Positions 7,960 through 17,009 of a stretch of DNA of 64,000 nt are shown here, piece after piece. The position numbers and the translations under genes were made by a program. The notes beneath the pieces were generated by a model. It was not told the DNA's origin and did no database searches. It saw only the letters and a program-made list of their open reading frames with translations. Origin of the DNA: Phycisphaerae bacterium (GTDB lineage Bacteria; Planctomycetota; Phycisphaerae; UBA1845); the NCBI GenBank assembly GCA_013360585.1, contig JABWBH010000008.1, forward strand, positions 47,960-111,959, written 5' to 3'. Numbering within the stretch: the stretch's first letter is position 1; each line of letters starts with the position of its first letter.

Positions 7960-9101
7960 ACGGGTTTCTCGCGATCCTGTTGAAGGAGGCGTCGCACATC
8001 CGGCGGCAGCCCTCGACGCTCTTTTTCACCTTCATCATTCCGGTCTTTGAGATGCTCATCTTCGGCTACGCGATCGACACCTCGGTCGAGAACACGCCCA
8101 CCGTCGTTTTTGACGCCTGCCGAACGCGCGAGAGCCGAGAGCTGGTCGAGGCGCTGGTCAACTCCCGGAGCTTCCGCGTCGTGGCGGAGGCGTTCACGCA
8201 TCACGAATACGAGCACGCGGTCATCTCCGGACAGGCGAAGGTCGCGGTGGCGATTCCGCCGGATTTTTCGCAGAAGCTCCTGGCGCAGAAGGAAGCGTCG
8301 GTTCAGGTGCTCATCGACGGCAGTGACTCGCAGGTCGCCACCGCCGCGCTGCACAGCTCGATCCTTCTGGGACTGAACCGCTCGATCGCACGGGCGAAAG
8401 TCTACGCCGAGGCGCAACAGGCCGCCGTCGCCCGCGACCCCGCCGGACGGGCGACGCTCCCGATCGATATCCGCCCGCGGCTCCTTTACAACCCGAATCT
8501 CGAAAGCGCGCACTTCTTCGTCCCCGGACTCATCGGCATCATCATGCAGGTCGTGACGCTTTTCCTGACCTCGCTCGCTGTCGTGCGCGAGCGCGAGGCG
8601 GGCACGCTCGAGCAGCTCTTCGTGACCCCGGTCGGGCGCGTCGGGCTGATGCTCGGGAAGATCGTCCCTTATGCGGTGCTCGGGTTCGTCGAGACGCTGG
8701 TGGTCCTGACGGTGATGGTGTTCGTCTTCCAGGTGCCGATCCGCGGCGATCTCCTGCTGCTGATGCCGCTTTCGATCCTCTTTCTGCTGACCGCGCTGGG
8801 GATGGGCCTGCTGATCTCGACGGTCGCGCGGACGCAGCTCGAAGCCCTTCAATTCGCCTTCATGATCATGCTGCCGTCATTTCTGTTGTCGGGGTTCGTC
8901 TTCCCGCGTGAGTCGATGCCCGAGCCGATCTACTGGCTGGGGTATGCGATCCCGGTGACGTATTTCCTCGAAATCCTGCGCGGGATCATCCTTCGGGCGG
9001 CGGAGTGGAATGACCTCGTGCCGCACATCCGGGGGCTTGCGGTGTGCTGCGTGGTGCTGCTGACGCTGAGCGTGACGCGGTTTCGTAAGCAGTTGGACTA
9101 A
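7956..9101 (+). CDS. ABC-2 type permease (YbhS/YbhR-like)
   Basis: Standard ABC-2 membrane protein of 381 residues: an N-terminal membrane anchor (STLFFTFIIPVFEMLIFGYAI), a large extracytoplasmic domain (about residues 45-190), then five membrane segments starting at 'FVPGLIGIIMQVVTLFLTSL'. The signature 'REREAGTLEQLFVTPVGR' is followed by 'GLLISTVARTQLEA' and 'MLPSFLLSGFVFP'. The ATG at 7956 overlaps the ATPase stop by 4 nt, so longer readings of the frame are unlikely. It completes the tripartite exporter. With only one permease gene it probably works as a homodimer; substrate unknown. Confidence 0.94.
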   Translation: MNGFLAILLKEASHIRRQPSTLFFTFIIPVFEMLIFGYAIDTSVENTPTVVFDACRTRESRELVEALVNSRSFRVVAEAFTHHEYEHAVISGQAKVAVAIPPDFSQKLLAQKEASVQVLIDGSDSQVATAALHSSILLGLNRSIARAKVYAEAQQAAVARDPAGRATLPIDIRPRLLYNPNLESAHFFVPGLIGIIMQVVTLFLTSLAVVREREAGTLEQLFVTPVGRVGLMLGKIVPYAVLGFVETLVVLTVMVFVFQVPIRGDLLLLMPLSILFLLTALGMGLLISTVARTQLEALQFAFMIMLPSFLLSGFVFPRESMPEPIYWLGYAIPVTYFLEILRGIILRAAEWNDLVPHIRGLAVCCVVLLTLSVTRFRKQLD

Positions 9102-9136
9102 CCCTGATGCTTCAGCGGTTTGCAGCACGACTTCGG

Positions 9137-9165
9137 TGGACGTCCGGCGGCGGATCGCGTACAAT
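9137..9165 (+). promoter_or_regulatory. Candidate promoter of tmRNA
   Basis: TACAAT at 9160-9165 (5 of 6 to the -10 consensus) with TGGACG 17 bp upstream (9137-9142). Initiation near 9172 would give a precursor about 30 nt longer than the mature tmRNA 5' end at 9202. Confidence 0.5.
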
Positions 9166-9201
9166 ACACGGGTCTTCCCCGCGGAGCGTGGCGGGGGCGC
9201 C

Positions 9202-9555
9202 GGGGGCGATCGGAATCGACCGGGCGAAGTGAAAGACAGGTGGCGTGCCGAGGTCGCCGGTGGGCCTCGTTAATCAACCGGTGCAAACTTAAATGGCAAC
9301 TACTCGTATGCCATGGCTGCCTAACTAAGCGCAGCCCGTCGCCCGGACGACGCCCGCTGGTCCGGAGCGGCGACACCAGCGGGCTGGCTTGGCGGCGCTA
9401 GCCGACCGTCGCAAAGCGAGATATCAGTCGGACGTAGGAGAGGCTGAAGCCTGTCGGCGGGCGTCGGCGGATCCGAATTCTAATACACCGCGCTACGCAC
9501 GTAGAGGCCTGTCCGTAACCGCCGCGGGACGGGGGTTCAATTCCCCCCGCCTCCA
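9202..9555 (+). ncRNA. ssrA: tmRNA (SsrA), one-piece, tag ANLNGNYSYAMAA
   Basis: The two ends form the tRNA-like domain. The 5' GGGGGCG (9202-9208) pairs with the 3' CGCCTCC (9548-9554), with one G-U pair, and an A discriminator follows at 9555. The T arm is GGGGG-TTCAATT-CCCCC just before the 3' acceptor strand. The 5' part continues GATCGGAATCGAC, the usual tmRNA D-loop region. The internal reading frame starts at the resume codon GCA (9283-9285) and reads A-N-L-N-G-N-Y-S-Y-A-M-A-A, stop TAA at 9322-9324. The hydrophobic end (AMAA) fits ClpXP-type degradation tags. CCA is not encoded. Length is 354 nt. Role: with SmpB it rescues stalled ribosomes and tags the product. Confidence 0.95.
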
Positions 9556-9617
9556 GTTGAAGGTGATCGCGCTGCGCTAAAAGAAGGTCGGGCTGGGCAG
9601 CGCATCCTCGGTGCTAA

Positions 9618-9695
9618 CCCTTGCCCGCCGGACTGCGGCTGATCCGCCGTCGCAATCCAAAACGACGACGGCTCCCGCTTCTTCCGCTTCCCCAT
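9618..9695 (-). pseudogene. Remnant of a transposase N-terminus, beside the tmRNA 3' end
   Basis: Minus-strand frame from ATG 9693-9695 reads MGKRKKREPSSFWIATADQP and then QSGGQ before losing resemblance. It resembles, from memory, the conserved start of IS1182/IS5-like transposases (basic patch, W-[IV]-A-T-[DA]-D-x-P-x-S-[AG]-G). The expected continuation (HPFY-x-[KR]-LN) and the catalytic DDE domain are missing, so only a fragment survives. The 3' ends of tmRNA genes are common insertion sites. The remainder of the 9556-9929 gap shows no other gene. Confidence 0.5.
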
Positions 9696-9929
9696 CGGCA
9701 TGACCATCCTCAGTGACAAACGCTTGACACTGACAACAACCGCAAGAGGACTATCATCCAACGTGTCAAGGGAGGCTTTCACCACGGGCAGGCATGTCGA
9801 TAATGCGCCGCGCCGTTAGCACCCATCAAGGGACTTCTCAGGTTTTTTCTCCGCTCCCGACCAGACGGCGCCCCTCGGCGGTGCGGCGGTCGGTCAACCT
9901 GCGCAAGACGTGGAACCCCGAGCGGCGCT

Positions 9930-11576
9930 CTACCGCTCTCCCCAGTACGCATTCTGCAGCGCCGCCCAGTCGTGCAGATCGGCGTCGCCGTCCAGGTCCA
10001 GGTCGGTGCGAGCGCATTCTCCGCCGACCTCGACACCGGGCCCCGCAAGACAGGCCGCAAGCACCGCGTGATCCGCAAGGTCGGTGTCGCCGTCGCGGTC
10101 CAGATCGCCGGTGAAATCCGTCTCGATGGCCCGCCAGACGTCAATGATCCCGAAGCCTTCGATGGAATACGGGTCATACGACCCGGTGGCGCGGTAGATC
10201 GATCCGCTTCGCAACAGCGCCGAACGAAGCTGAGCAACCGTCCAGTCCGGATGCGCCTGAACCAGCAGGGTGACTGCCGACGCCACCAGCGGCGTCGAGC
10301 ATGAGGTTCCGCTGCCCGTCGTGTAACCGCGGTCGTCGTCCGGGTTGATCAGGTACGTTACATCTCCGCAGGCCATCGCCTCGGGCTTGACCCGCCCGTC
10401 CGCCGTCGGACCGTCGCTGGAGAAGCCGCTGGTTTCGCCGTACACGTTGACCGCCCCGCAGGTGAAGACGTCAAAAGCGTCGGCGGGCGCAATCAAGTGC
10501 GACGTGCGCGGATCCCGGTCATGCCCGGCGTTGCCCGCCGCGGTGCAGCAGGCCACGCCGTTCTCGGTCGCCACGTTGACGCCGATCGTCGTCACCGCGG
10601 TCCGTCCGTCGAGATCCTCCTGCGTGTACCAGTCGATGTACCCCAGCGAACTGGTCGCCACGTCCACGCCGTTCTGCTCGAACCACTCCAGCGCCGCGAC
10701 GTAGAAATCCTCCTCGAGCGGAACTTCCCGCGTCACGTCTTCGGTCTTCGCCAGGTAGAACGCCGCGTCGTATGCCCCGCCGACGTAGACGTTCGGCTTG
10801 TACGCGGCGATTTCCCCGAGAATCGCCGTCCCGTGCCAGTGCTGCCACGGGTCGTCGCCCTGCTCTTTCTGCGTGTTGCCGTCGCCGCGCACCCAGTCGT
10901 ATTCGCCGAGCACGTCGATCGCGTGCCCCGAATGCGTGTACGCTTCATGCGACCGGTGAAACCCGGTGTCGAGCACGCCGATGATCATGCCCTCGCCGGT
11001 GTAACCCGCCGAATGCGCGGAGGGGATGCCGATCTGGTGAAGCTGCTCCGAGGCGTATCCGTAGAAATCCGCGGTGCTTTCGCCGCCGTCCTGCGGAACC
11101 TCCCGCACGTCGCGCATCTCGAACGGCGCGGTGTGCGCCAGCGGCTGCACACGCTCGACGCAGCTTAAACCTTCGATCGCCCGGCGCTGATCGTGCGTCG
11201 CGGCTACGCTGACCGCGTTGACCCAGCGGGCGGTCACGCGGACCTGCGCTCCGGTCGCGCGGACCTGCGCGACGTAGGCCTGTGAAACCGGAAGGTCTCT
11301 TGCGTCGAACAACCCCGGCGCGGTACGCCGCAGCCTCCGCCTCGCCACCGCCCGCGCCGGATACACCTGCTCCAGTTCGCTCAAAGCGGCCTGCATCGCC
11401 TCGGGCTCAACGATTCCCTTGTCGCGGAAGAACACCCAGTAATAAGATGAGTTCAACTCTTCCGTCGGTTCGCGGATCTCGACGCGATCCGCCTTGATCG
11501 GAACCTCGCCCGTTGACGCGCCTGCGGCTGCGATAATGACGAACGCGATCGCGAAACAGATATGTCCCGGCATCAT
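9930..11576 (-). CDS. Secreted subtilisin-like serine protease (S8) with dockerin-like C-terminus
   Basis: Signal peptide (about residues 1-22). An N-terminal prodomain-like region runs to about residue 170. The S8 catalytic domain carries Asp (IIGVLDTGFH), His (QHWHGTAILGE), the oxyanion region (CCTAAGNAGHDRDP) and Ser (GSGTSCSTPLVAS), so all three catalytic residues are in place. The last 60 or so residues contain two Ca-binding, dockerin type-I-like loops (DLDRDGDTDLADHAVL and DLDLDGDADLHDWAAL). Planctomycetes use such tails on many secreted proteins; the partner here is unknown. It is transcribed divergently from the SGNH hydrolase gene. Confidence 0.93.
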   Translation of the reverse strand: MMPGHICFAIAFVIIAAAGASTGEVPIKADRVEIREPTEELNSSYYWVFFRDKGIVEPEAMQAALSELEQVYPARAVARRRLRRTAPGLFDARDLPVSQAYVAQVRATGAQVRVTARWVNAVSVAATHDQRRAIEGLSCVERVQPLAHTAPFEMRDVREVPQDGGESTADFYGYASEQLHQIGIPSAHSAGYTGEGMIIGVLDTGFHRSHEAYTHSGHAIDVLGEYDWVRGDGNTQKEQGDDPWQHWHGTAILGEIAAYKPNVYVGGAYDAAFYLAKTEDVTREVPLEEDFYVAALEWFEQNGVDVATSSLGYIDWYTQEDLDGRTAVTTIGVNVATENGVACCTAAGNAGHDRDPRTSHLIAPADAFDVFTCGAVNVYGETSGFSSDGPTADGRVKPEAMACGDVTYLINPDDDRGYTTGSGTSCSTPLVASAVTLLVQAHPDWTVAQLRSALLRSGSIYRATGSYDPYSIEGFGIIDVWRAIETDFTGDLDRDGDTDLADHAVLAACLAGPGVEVGGECARTDLDLDGDADLHDWAALQNAYWGER

Positions 11577-11631
11577 TCCTGCCTCCCCTGTCGCAAGGTG
11601 CGGGCGGGGGCGTCACGAACACAATTTGATT

Positions 11632-11660
11632 ATTTTACACGCAGCGGGACGCATCACCAA
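11632..11660 (-). promoter_or_regulatory. Candidate promoter of the subtilase gene
   Basis: On the minus strand, TTGGTG (11655-11660) and TAAAAT (11632-11637) are separated by 17 bp. This would place transcription start near 11625, about 50 nt before the start codon at 11576. The -35 match is modest. Confidence 0.4.
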
Positions 11661-11708
11661 AACAATCGCTGGTCATTGCAGCGCCGCGACCTTATCTTGC
11701 GGCAAGTT

Positions 11709-12941
11709 ATGACACCTTCGCCCGCCGAACCCGTCTCTTCACAAGTCCCGCGGTCGCGTCGCCGGCGCCGGGTCTTCAAACTCGCGGTCATCCTTGCAAC
11801 CCTGGTTCTTGCGGATCAGTTGGCGGGAGTTCTGCTCATCCGGAACGGACGATTTCGAGGCAAGCCGGTCCCCCCTTACGAACTCGTCTTCAACGACGCC
11901 CAGCGCCGGCATGTGCGCGAAATGACCGAGCGCTGGGATTCATACACCCGGTTTGATCCCGAACTTGGCTGGTCGATCCGTCCGGGCGGAATCTCCGATG
12001 ACGGCCGCTACCGGGCCAACAACGCGGGATTTCGCGCCGACCGGGATTACGACCTCGTACCGCCTCCGGGCGTGCTTCGCATCGCCGCGATGGGGGAGTC
12101 GTTCACTCACGGCGCAACCGGCAATGCCGACACGTGGTGCGCCTACTTGGAACGCTTGAACCCCGTGCTGGAAGCACTGAATTTCGGGGTTAACGGATAC
12201 GGGCTTGATCAGGCGCTCCTGCGATACCGGCGCGACGCGGTGCCTTACCGGCCGCATACGGTGATCCTCGGTCTGATGGTGGAGAACCTCCTGCGCCACG
12301 TCTCCGTCTACCGACCTGCGTACCACCACGACACGATCTCCGCCGTGGTGAAGCCGCGATTTCGGATTGACGGCGCCGGCGGTCTCACGCTGATTCCCTG
12401 TCCCGCCGAAAGCATCGCCGCTTTGAAGTCGGACATCGAGTCCGGAGCGATCCTGAAAGCGCTGCGGACCACGGATTACTGGGTCATGCGGGCGCCGCTC
12501 GCTTACGAACGATCGCCGCTCTTTGCCTCCGGCGTGTTCCGGCTGATCTACGCGGTTCACGAGAACGCCGCGCGCTCCCCCCGCGAACACTATCTCGATC
12601 CCGAGGGCGAGCCTTACCGTGTCACCCTGGCGCTGGTCCGGGTCTTCAACGACGAAGCCCGCCGAAACGGCGCTCAGCGTGTCATCCTGCTGCTGATGCC
12701 GGACGAGGGAGCGCTCTTCGATCGCTGGGACGGCGTCGAACCTTACTGGGAGGGGTTGTTGTCAGAGGCCCGCAACGCCGGCGTTGAAACGCTTGACGTC
12801 AGCCCTCGCCTTCTTGACGCAATGACCACCCTGGGCGCCGCCGCGTTGTTCTCGAAGAATCATTACACGCCCCTGGGCAACCGCCTGGTTGCGGAAGCAC
12901 TCCTCCAGGTTCTCCACCGTGAGAACCCGGGCGCGCCCTGA
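11709..12941 (+). CDS. SGNH/GDSL-type hydrolase, membrane-anchored
   Basis: A basic N-terminus (SRRRRR) and one membrane segment (VFKLAVILATLVLADQLAGV, about residues 20-40) precede an SGNH hydrolase fold. Block I is AAMGESFTHG with the nucleophile Ser, the Asn-containing block is NFGVNGYGLDQ, and the C-terminal block is KNHYTPLGNRLVAEAL, with His as the base and Asn in place of the usual Asp two positions earlier. Relatives include esterases and O-acyl (de)acetylases of cell-surface glycans; the substrate cannot be read. ATG 11709 is chosen because the upstream frame (from 11562) reads into the divergent promoter region. It should face the periplasm. The Asn for Asp change may weaken the triad. 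Confidence 0.8.
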   Translation: MTPSPAEPVSSQVPRSRRRRRVFKLAVILATLVLADQLAGVLLIRNGRFRGKPVPPYELVFNDAQRRHVREMTERWDSYTRFDPELGWSIRPGGISDDGRYRANNAGFRADRDYDLVPPPGVLRIAAMGESFTHGATGNADTWCAYLERLNPVLEALNFGVNGYGLDQALLRYRRDAVPYRPHTVILGLMVENLLRHVSVYRPAYHHDTISAVVKPRFRIDGAGGLTLIPCPAESIAALKSDIESGAILKALRTTDYWVMRAPLAYERSPLFASGVFRLIYAVHENAARSPREHYLDPEGEPYRVTLALVRVFNDEARRNGAQRVILLLMPDEGALFDRWDGVEPYWEGLLSEARNAGVETLDVSPRLLDAMTTLGAAALFSKNHYTPLGNRLVAEALLQVLHRENPGAP

Positions 12942-13733
12942 CGACACGCGCCGCCTCGGCACAGGACCGTGCATCAGCCGCTCGCCCACCCGGGCGCCTC
13001 ATTCTCCTGGAAGGTAGTGCCCGAGCTTCCGAGGCGGACAAAAGCATCGTGCATACCCTCAACAAGCGAGAATGAGGCCCCCGGGTGGGCGGGCAAGACG
13101 TGATGCGTGGAAACTTCGCGCCCTCGTCATGCCGCCACGTCCCTGGACGGTTGAGTCACGGATGCCCGTGGCTCGCAATCTGCGATGACAACCGGTCGGG
13201 GGCCCCGGCTGTCGCACGGAACCCGGGAGCTGTCTGCACCCCCTGCACTCACCACCCCTCGACGCGCCGAACATCAGCTCTCTGACGCCCGGCGCACCGT
13301 ATGTCGGACCCGAACCGGCCGGGGGGGGTCCAGTCCCAGCTGGTCGATCTTCTGAAAGCGACGAGGACACCTGTGACCCGCCGCTGTCATTTGATCCTCG
13401 GATCCGCCACTACCTTGTGTTGCGCAATCGGTGACCGCCTTATTCGGCCTGACATCTTTTTACATTCGTCACCACATCAGGTCCGCCTGCCTTCCCCGAC
13501 GCGCGAAGAATTACTGACGCTGCATCAGGTACGCCGCCGCCGGCGCACTTGTTCTGCGCAATCGTCCGCTGATGCAGAAAATCATGCTTCGCCCGGTATC
13601 GCCTTCTGAATGCCTGGCGTCCGGAAGACCTCGCCGGAACCTTGTGTTTCACAAGGGCATGCGGAAAACGCAGGAGAGAAAAGAAGAAACCAAGCAATGT
13701 GGTTTATCCGCAGCAGACCCTGGGTCATTCCGC
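12942..13733. other. Long intergenic region with a large inverted repeat, no gene recognised
   Basis: About 790 bases between the SGNH gene (plus strand) and the thiolase gene (minus strand, convergent). It holds an inverted repeat with 24-bp arms (12983-13006 and 13068-13091). A smaller pair, CTGCATCAG / CTGATGCAG, lies at 13520-13528 and 13569-13577. The stretch from about 13370 to 13730 is less GC-rich than its surroundings. Several frames of 60-100 codons exist, but none has a good ribosome site or familiar motif. Confidence 0.6.
12983..13091. repeat. Inverted repeat, 24-bp arms, 61-bp loop
   Basis: The left arm (12983-13006, CGCCCACCCGGGCGCC then TCATTCTC) and the right arm (13068-13091, GAGAATGA then GGCCCCCGGGTGGGCG) are reverse complements at 23 of 24 positions. 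A weaker outer pairing (GTGCATCA / TGATGCG) extends it. There is no T tract. It could be a miniature transposable element or a large hairpin. Confidence 0.85.
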
Positions 13734-14978
13734 TCAAACGCGTTCAATCACCGTGGCAACGCCCTGCCCGACACCTACGCAAAGCGTCGCAAGCCCGCGC
13801 CGAACCCTTGAATCCAGCCGCATCTGGTGAGCGATCGTCGTCACCAGCCGGGCTCCGCTCATCCCCAGCGGGTGTCCCAGCGCGATTGCTCCGCCGTTCG
13901 GGTTCAGGCGCGGTCCCGCTCCAGACCCGTCGGCCTGCCAGCATCGCTCCTCCAACCCCAGCAGTCGCACGCACGCGAGGCACTGAGCCGCGAAAGCCTC
14001 GTTCAACTCGATGTGATCGAAGTCGTTCAGTGCAAAACCGGTGCGCTTAAGCAGTTTCTGCACCGCGGGGACGGGGCCGACGCCCATGCAGGACGGATCA
14101 ACCCCCGCAGTCGCCGACGGGCCGACGACGGCCAGCGCACGCAACCCGAGGCGCGCCGCCGCGCCCATCTCGACGAGGAGAATCGCGGCCGCCCCGTCGT
14201 TGATCCCCGACGAGTTCCCGGCTGTCACGCTGCCGGCTTCCCCCGGTTTGACGAACGCGGGCTTGAGTTTCGCCAGCGACTCCGCCGTCGTCTCCGGGCG
14301 CGGATGTTCATCCTGCACCACGCGCAGCGGTTCCCCCTTCTTCTGTGGAATCTCGACCGCAACGATCTCCTCCGCAAACCGCCCCGCGGCCTGCGCCCGA
14401 CCGCACTTGATCTGGCTTTCCGCGGCGAAGCGATCCTGATTCTCACGCGATATCTGGTGAAGCTTTGCGACGTTCTCGGCCGTCTCGCCCATGCTGAAGG
14501 GGTAATGCTTCTGCGCCAGCTTCGGGTTCGTGAAGCGCCACCCGATCGTCGTGTCGTAAGCCTCGACTCGCCGGTCGAACGCCTCCTCCGCCTTCGCCAG
14601 CACAAACGGCGCGCGGGTCATGCTCTCCACCCCGCCCGCGACGATCACATCCGCGCAACCGCTCTCGATCATGCGCGCCGCGATGTTGACCGCTTCCAGC
14701 CCCGACGCGCAAAGCCGGTTGACGGTTGCCCCCGGGATGCTCACCGGAAACCCCGCCAGCAGCGCCGCCATCCTCGCCACGTTGCGGTTGTCCTCGCCGG
14801 CCTGGTTCGCCGCTCCGAGGTACACGTCGTCAATCAACCCCGGGTCGATCCCACTGCGTGTGATGACTTCCCGGATGACGAGCGCCGCCAGGTCGTCCGG
14901 GCGCACCGACTTCAACACCCCGCCGTAGCGCCCGATCGGAGTGCGGACGGCCTCGATAATGACGGCTTTTCTGGACAT
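13734..14978 (-). CDS. Acetyl-CoA C-acyltransferase (thiolase)
   Basis: A 414-residue thiolase with all catalytic parts: nucleophile Cys90 (NRLCASGLEAV), HELNEAFAAQ region (here HIELNEAFAAQ), GGAIALGHPLGMSGAR with the catalytic His, and CVGVGQGVA with the second Cys near the C-terminus. It condenses or cleaves acyl-CoA in fatty-acid or aromatic-acid breakdown, or makes acetoacetyl-CoA. The sequence 'SMGETAENVA' is common to PaaJ/PcaF- and FadA-like members, so chain-length preference is not decided. ATG 14978 (MSRKAVIIEAVRTPIG) is the natural thiolase start; longer readings only add low-complexity residues. It lies 52 nt after hflK on the same strand and may be co-transcribed, with no obvious functional link. 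Confidence 0.95.
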   Translation of the reverse strand: MSRKAVIIEAVRTPIGRYGGVLKSVRPDDLAALVIREVITRSGIDPGLIDDVYLGAANQAGEDNRNVARMAALLAGFPVSIPGATVNRLCASGLEAVNIAARMIESGCADVIVAGGVESMTRAPFVLAKAEEAFDRRVEAYDTTIGWRFTNPKLAQKHYPFSMGETAENVAKLHQISRENQDRFAAESQIKCGRAQAAGRFAEEIVAVEIPQKKGEPLRVVQDEHPRPETTAESLAKLKPAFVKPGEAGSVTAGNSSGINDGAAAILLVEMGAAARLGLRALAVVGPSATAGVDPSCMGVGPVPAVQKLLKRTGFALNDFDHIELNEAFAAQCLACVRLLGLEERCWQADGSGAGPRLNPNGGAIALGHPLGMSGARLVTTIAHQMRLDSRVRRGLATLCVGVGQGVATVIERV

Positions 14979-15030
14979 CCCGCCCAGTATGCGGCGGAAG
15001 CGGAGGACGGACAACACCGGACCTGCGGCG

Positions 15031-15966
15031 TCAGGGCGTCTCGTAGATCGTGATGCGCTGCGGGTCATCTCCCCCGGCGGGTGGCAGAATAACGACGCGC
15101 GCGCGGGACATGACACGCTCGAAGGTCTCAATCAGCAGGCGGGTGCGCGTCAGTTCGGGGGACCGGTGGTACTCCGGAAGCAGTCGAACGAAGCGGTCAG
15201 CATCCCCTTGCGCCCGAGAAATCCGCGCCGACGCAAGTCCGCGCGCGTCGTCAATCTGCCGCGCCGCTTCGGACTGCGCCGTCGAGACCGTCCGCGCCGC
15301 CCACGTCCGCGCCTGCTCGACGCGCTGCTCGGCGTCTTTCTGCGCGCTGCCGACATCGGTAAAAGCGTCGATGACCGGCGCCGGCGGGTTGACCTCGTGC
15401 AGGTTCGCGTCGATCAGGGTCAGCCCCGCGTCATAAGCATCCAGCAGCGCCTGCCCGTCGGAAAGCGCACGCTGCTGAATCTCGCTCTTGCGCGTCGTCA
15501 GGATGTCGTCCACCGGCATCGACGCCGCCAGCGCCCCCAGCGCCGCATCCACCGCTCGCTCCACCAGGAAATCCGCCGCCTCCGCCCGGAACAGGTAGGC
15601 CGACGGATCACGCACCCGGTATTGCACCGCCATCTTGATTTTCAGGATATTCTCGTCGCCCGTCAGCATGTCCGAACGCCGCGCCTCGGAGAAGAGCTTC
15701 CCGAGCATCGCATACCCGACCTCGACGCGCCGCACCTCGGTGGTCATCGGGCGATGCACTTCGCCGATCGGCGGCGGGAAGGCGTAGTGCAGCCCGGGAG
15801 CCACGTCGTCCTGCACGACGCGCCCGAAGCGCAGCACGATCCCACGCTGCCCGGGCTCGACGCTGTAGAACCCCGTCCCCAGCCACCCGATCACACCAAG
15901 CACCAGCGCGACGAACGCCCAGCGACCCCAGCGAACCTTCCGTCTTGCCGCAGACCCTGACGTCAT
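15031..15966 (-). CDS. hflK: SPFH/band-7 protein, HflK-like
   Basis: An N-terminal membrane segment (WAFVALVLGVIGWLGTGFYSV, about residues 16-36) is followed directly by the band-7 signature SVEPGQRGIVLRFGRVVQDDVAPGLHYAFPPP. An SPFH domain and a coiled coil (about residues 210-280) follow. HflK and HflC form a large membrane-bound cage that surrounds and modulates the FtsH protease. It is 311 residues against about 419 in E. coli, lacking the Gly-rich cytoplasmic N-terminus. Its start overlaps the hflC stop by 4 nt (15963-15966), so translation is coupled. Here hflC precedes hflK, the reverse of the usual order. It is paralogous to the C-terminal half of the fusion at 17087-19249. Confidence 0.9.
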   Translation of the reverse strand: MTSGSAARRKVRWGRWAFVALVLGVIGWLGTGFYSVEPGQRGIVLRFGRVVQDDVAPGLHYAFPPPIGEVHRPMTTEVRRVEVGYAMLGKLFSEARRSDMLTGDENILKIKMAVQYRVRDPSAYLFRAEAADFLVERAVDAALGALAASMPVDDILTTRKSEIQQRALSDGQALLDAYDAGLTLIDANLHEVNPPAPVIDAFTDVGSAQKDAEQRVEQARTWAARTVSTAQSEAARQIDDARGLASARISRAQGDADRFVRLLPEYHRSPELTRTRLLIETFERVMSRARVVILPPAGGDDPQRITIYETP

Positions 15967-16913
15967 TCAGCGCCCTCGCCTTCCGGCGGCGTGACCTGCG
16001 GCGCTGGCGACGCCGGAGGCGGCGCGCCGATCGCCGGCGACAGTCCTCGCAGGTAAGGGTGGTCGCCCGGCACGAACAACGTCACGTTCTGCGTCAGCGA
16101 TTTTTCGTAGGACTCGAGGTAACGCAGGAACGCGTAAAACTCCGGATCCTGCCCGAACGCCGCGGCGTAGATCGACTGCACCTTCGCCTCCGCGTCACCT
16201 TCGATCCGCTTCACTTCCTCGTAGGCCTGGCCGAGAATCTGCTTCTCCTCCGTCGCCGCCGCCGAGCGGATTCGCACCGCCTCGCTCTCACCTTCGTTCA
16301 GGTACGCCGAGGAGTATTTCTTCCGCTCGTAACGCATGCGCTCGAACACGCTGCTGCGGTTCGCCTCGGGCAGGTTGATCCGCTTCAACCGGATATCAAC
16401 GATGTCCAGTCCGTATGCGTCCTCCAACTGCTTCTCGCACGTTTCGTGGATCGTCCGCGTGATCGACGCCAGTTTCATCCGCGCCGGGTCCGTCGAGAAA
16501 AGCTCGTCCAGCCGGAATTCCGACAGCACTTTCCCGCAGGACGACAGCACCGCGTCGCGCAGCACCGCCTCCGCCCCCTCCCGGGATCCCAGCGTGCGCA
16601 GAAAAAGAAGCGGATCCTTCACCTTCCAGCAGGCGTACGCGCTCACCTCGATGTTCTTCTTATCACCCGTCAGGAACTCGCGCGGAGGCTCGTCGAACTT
16701 CGGGACGTCCAAGACCAGCAACCGCCGGTCGATCCGCGTCACACGGTCGATCGGCGTCGGCGCCTTGAAATAAAGCCCGGCCTGCGACACCTGAAGCGTC
16801 GGTTTTCCGAAGCGCGTCACCACCGCCAGCTCCGTCTCATGCACCGTAAAGGCGCAGGACAGCCCCGCGGCCCCCGCAACGAGCACCACCAGCAACGCCG
16901 TCAGTTTCTTCAC
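15963..16913 (-). CDS. hflC: SPFH/band-7 protein, HflC-like
   Basis: GTG start, an N-terminal membrane segment (LTALLVVLVAGAAGLSCAF), then a band-7 domain: FTVHETELAVVTRFGKP, LYFKAPTPIDRV, RRLLVLDVPKFDEPPREFLTGDKKNIEVSAYACWKV. The typical HflC segment 'GLDIVDIRLKRINLPEANRSSVFERMRYERKKYSSAYLNEGES' follows. A Pro-rich tail ends the 316-residue protein. It is the partner of HflK in the FtsH-modulating membrane complex. It overlaps hflK by 4 nt and sits 173 nt downstream of the permease-HflK fusion on the same strand. No ftsH lies in the window. Confidence 0.93.
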   Translation of the reverse strand: MKKLTALLVVLVAGAAGLSCAFTVHETELAVVTRFGKPTLQVSQAGLYFKAPTPIDRVTRIDRRLLVLDVPKFDEPPREFLTGDKKNIEVSAYACWKVKDPLLFLRTLGSREGAEAVLRDAVLSSCGKVLSEFRLDELFSTDPARMKLASITRTIHETCEKQLEDAYGLDIVDIRLKRINLPEANRSSVFERMRYERKKYSSAYLNEGESEAVRIRSAAATEEKQILGQAYEEVKRIEGDAEAKVQSIYAAAFGQDPEFYAFLRYLESYEKSLTQNVTLFVPGDHPYLRGLSPAIGAPPPASPAPQVTPPEGEGAE

Positions 16914-17009
16914 CCGTCAGCCCTCAACTCGCTTCGACCCCTGCCCCGAAACCCGGTTCTCATGCCGCGTCAGGGGTGCTTCTTTTAATCCGATCCACGC
17001 CCGCCGGTC

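Noticed and set aside
9724..9757. TTGACA at 9724 with TATCAT at 9752 as a promoter
   Set aside because: The spacer is 22 bp, too long for a sigma-70 promoter, and no plus-strand gene follows.
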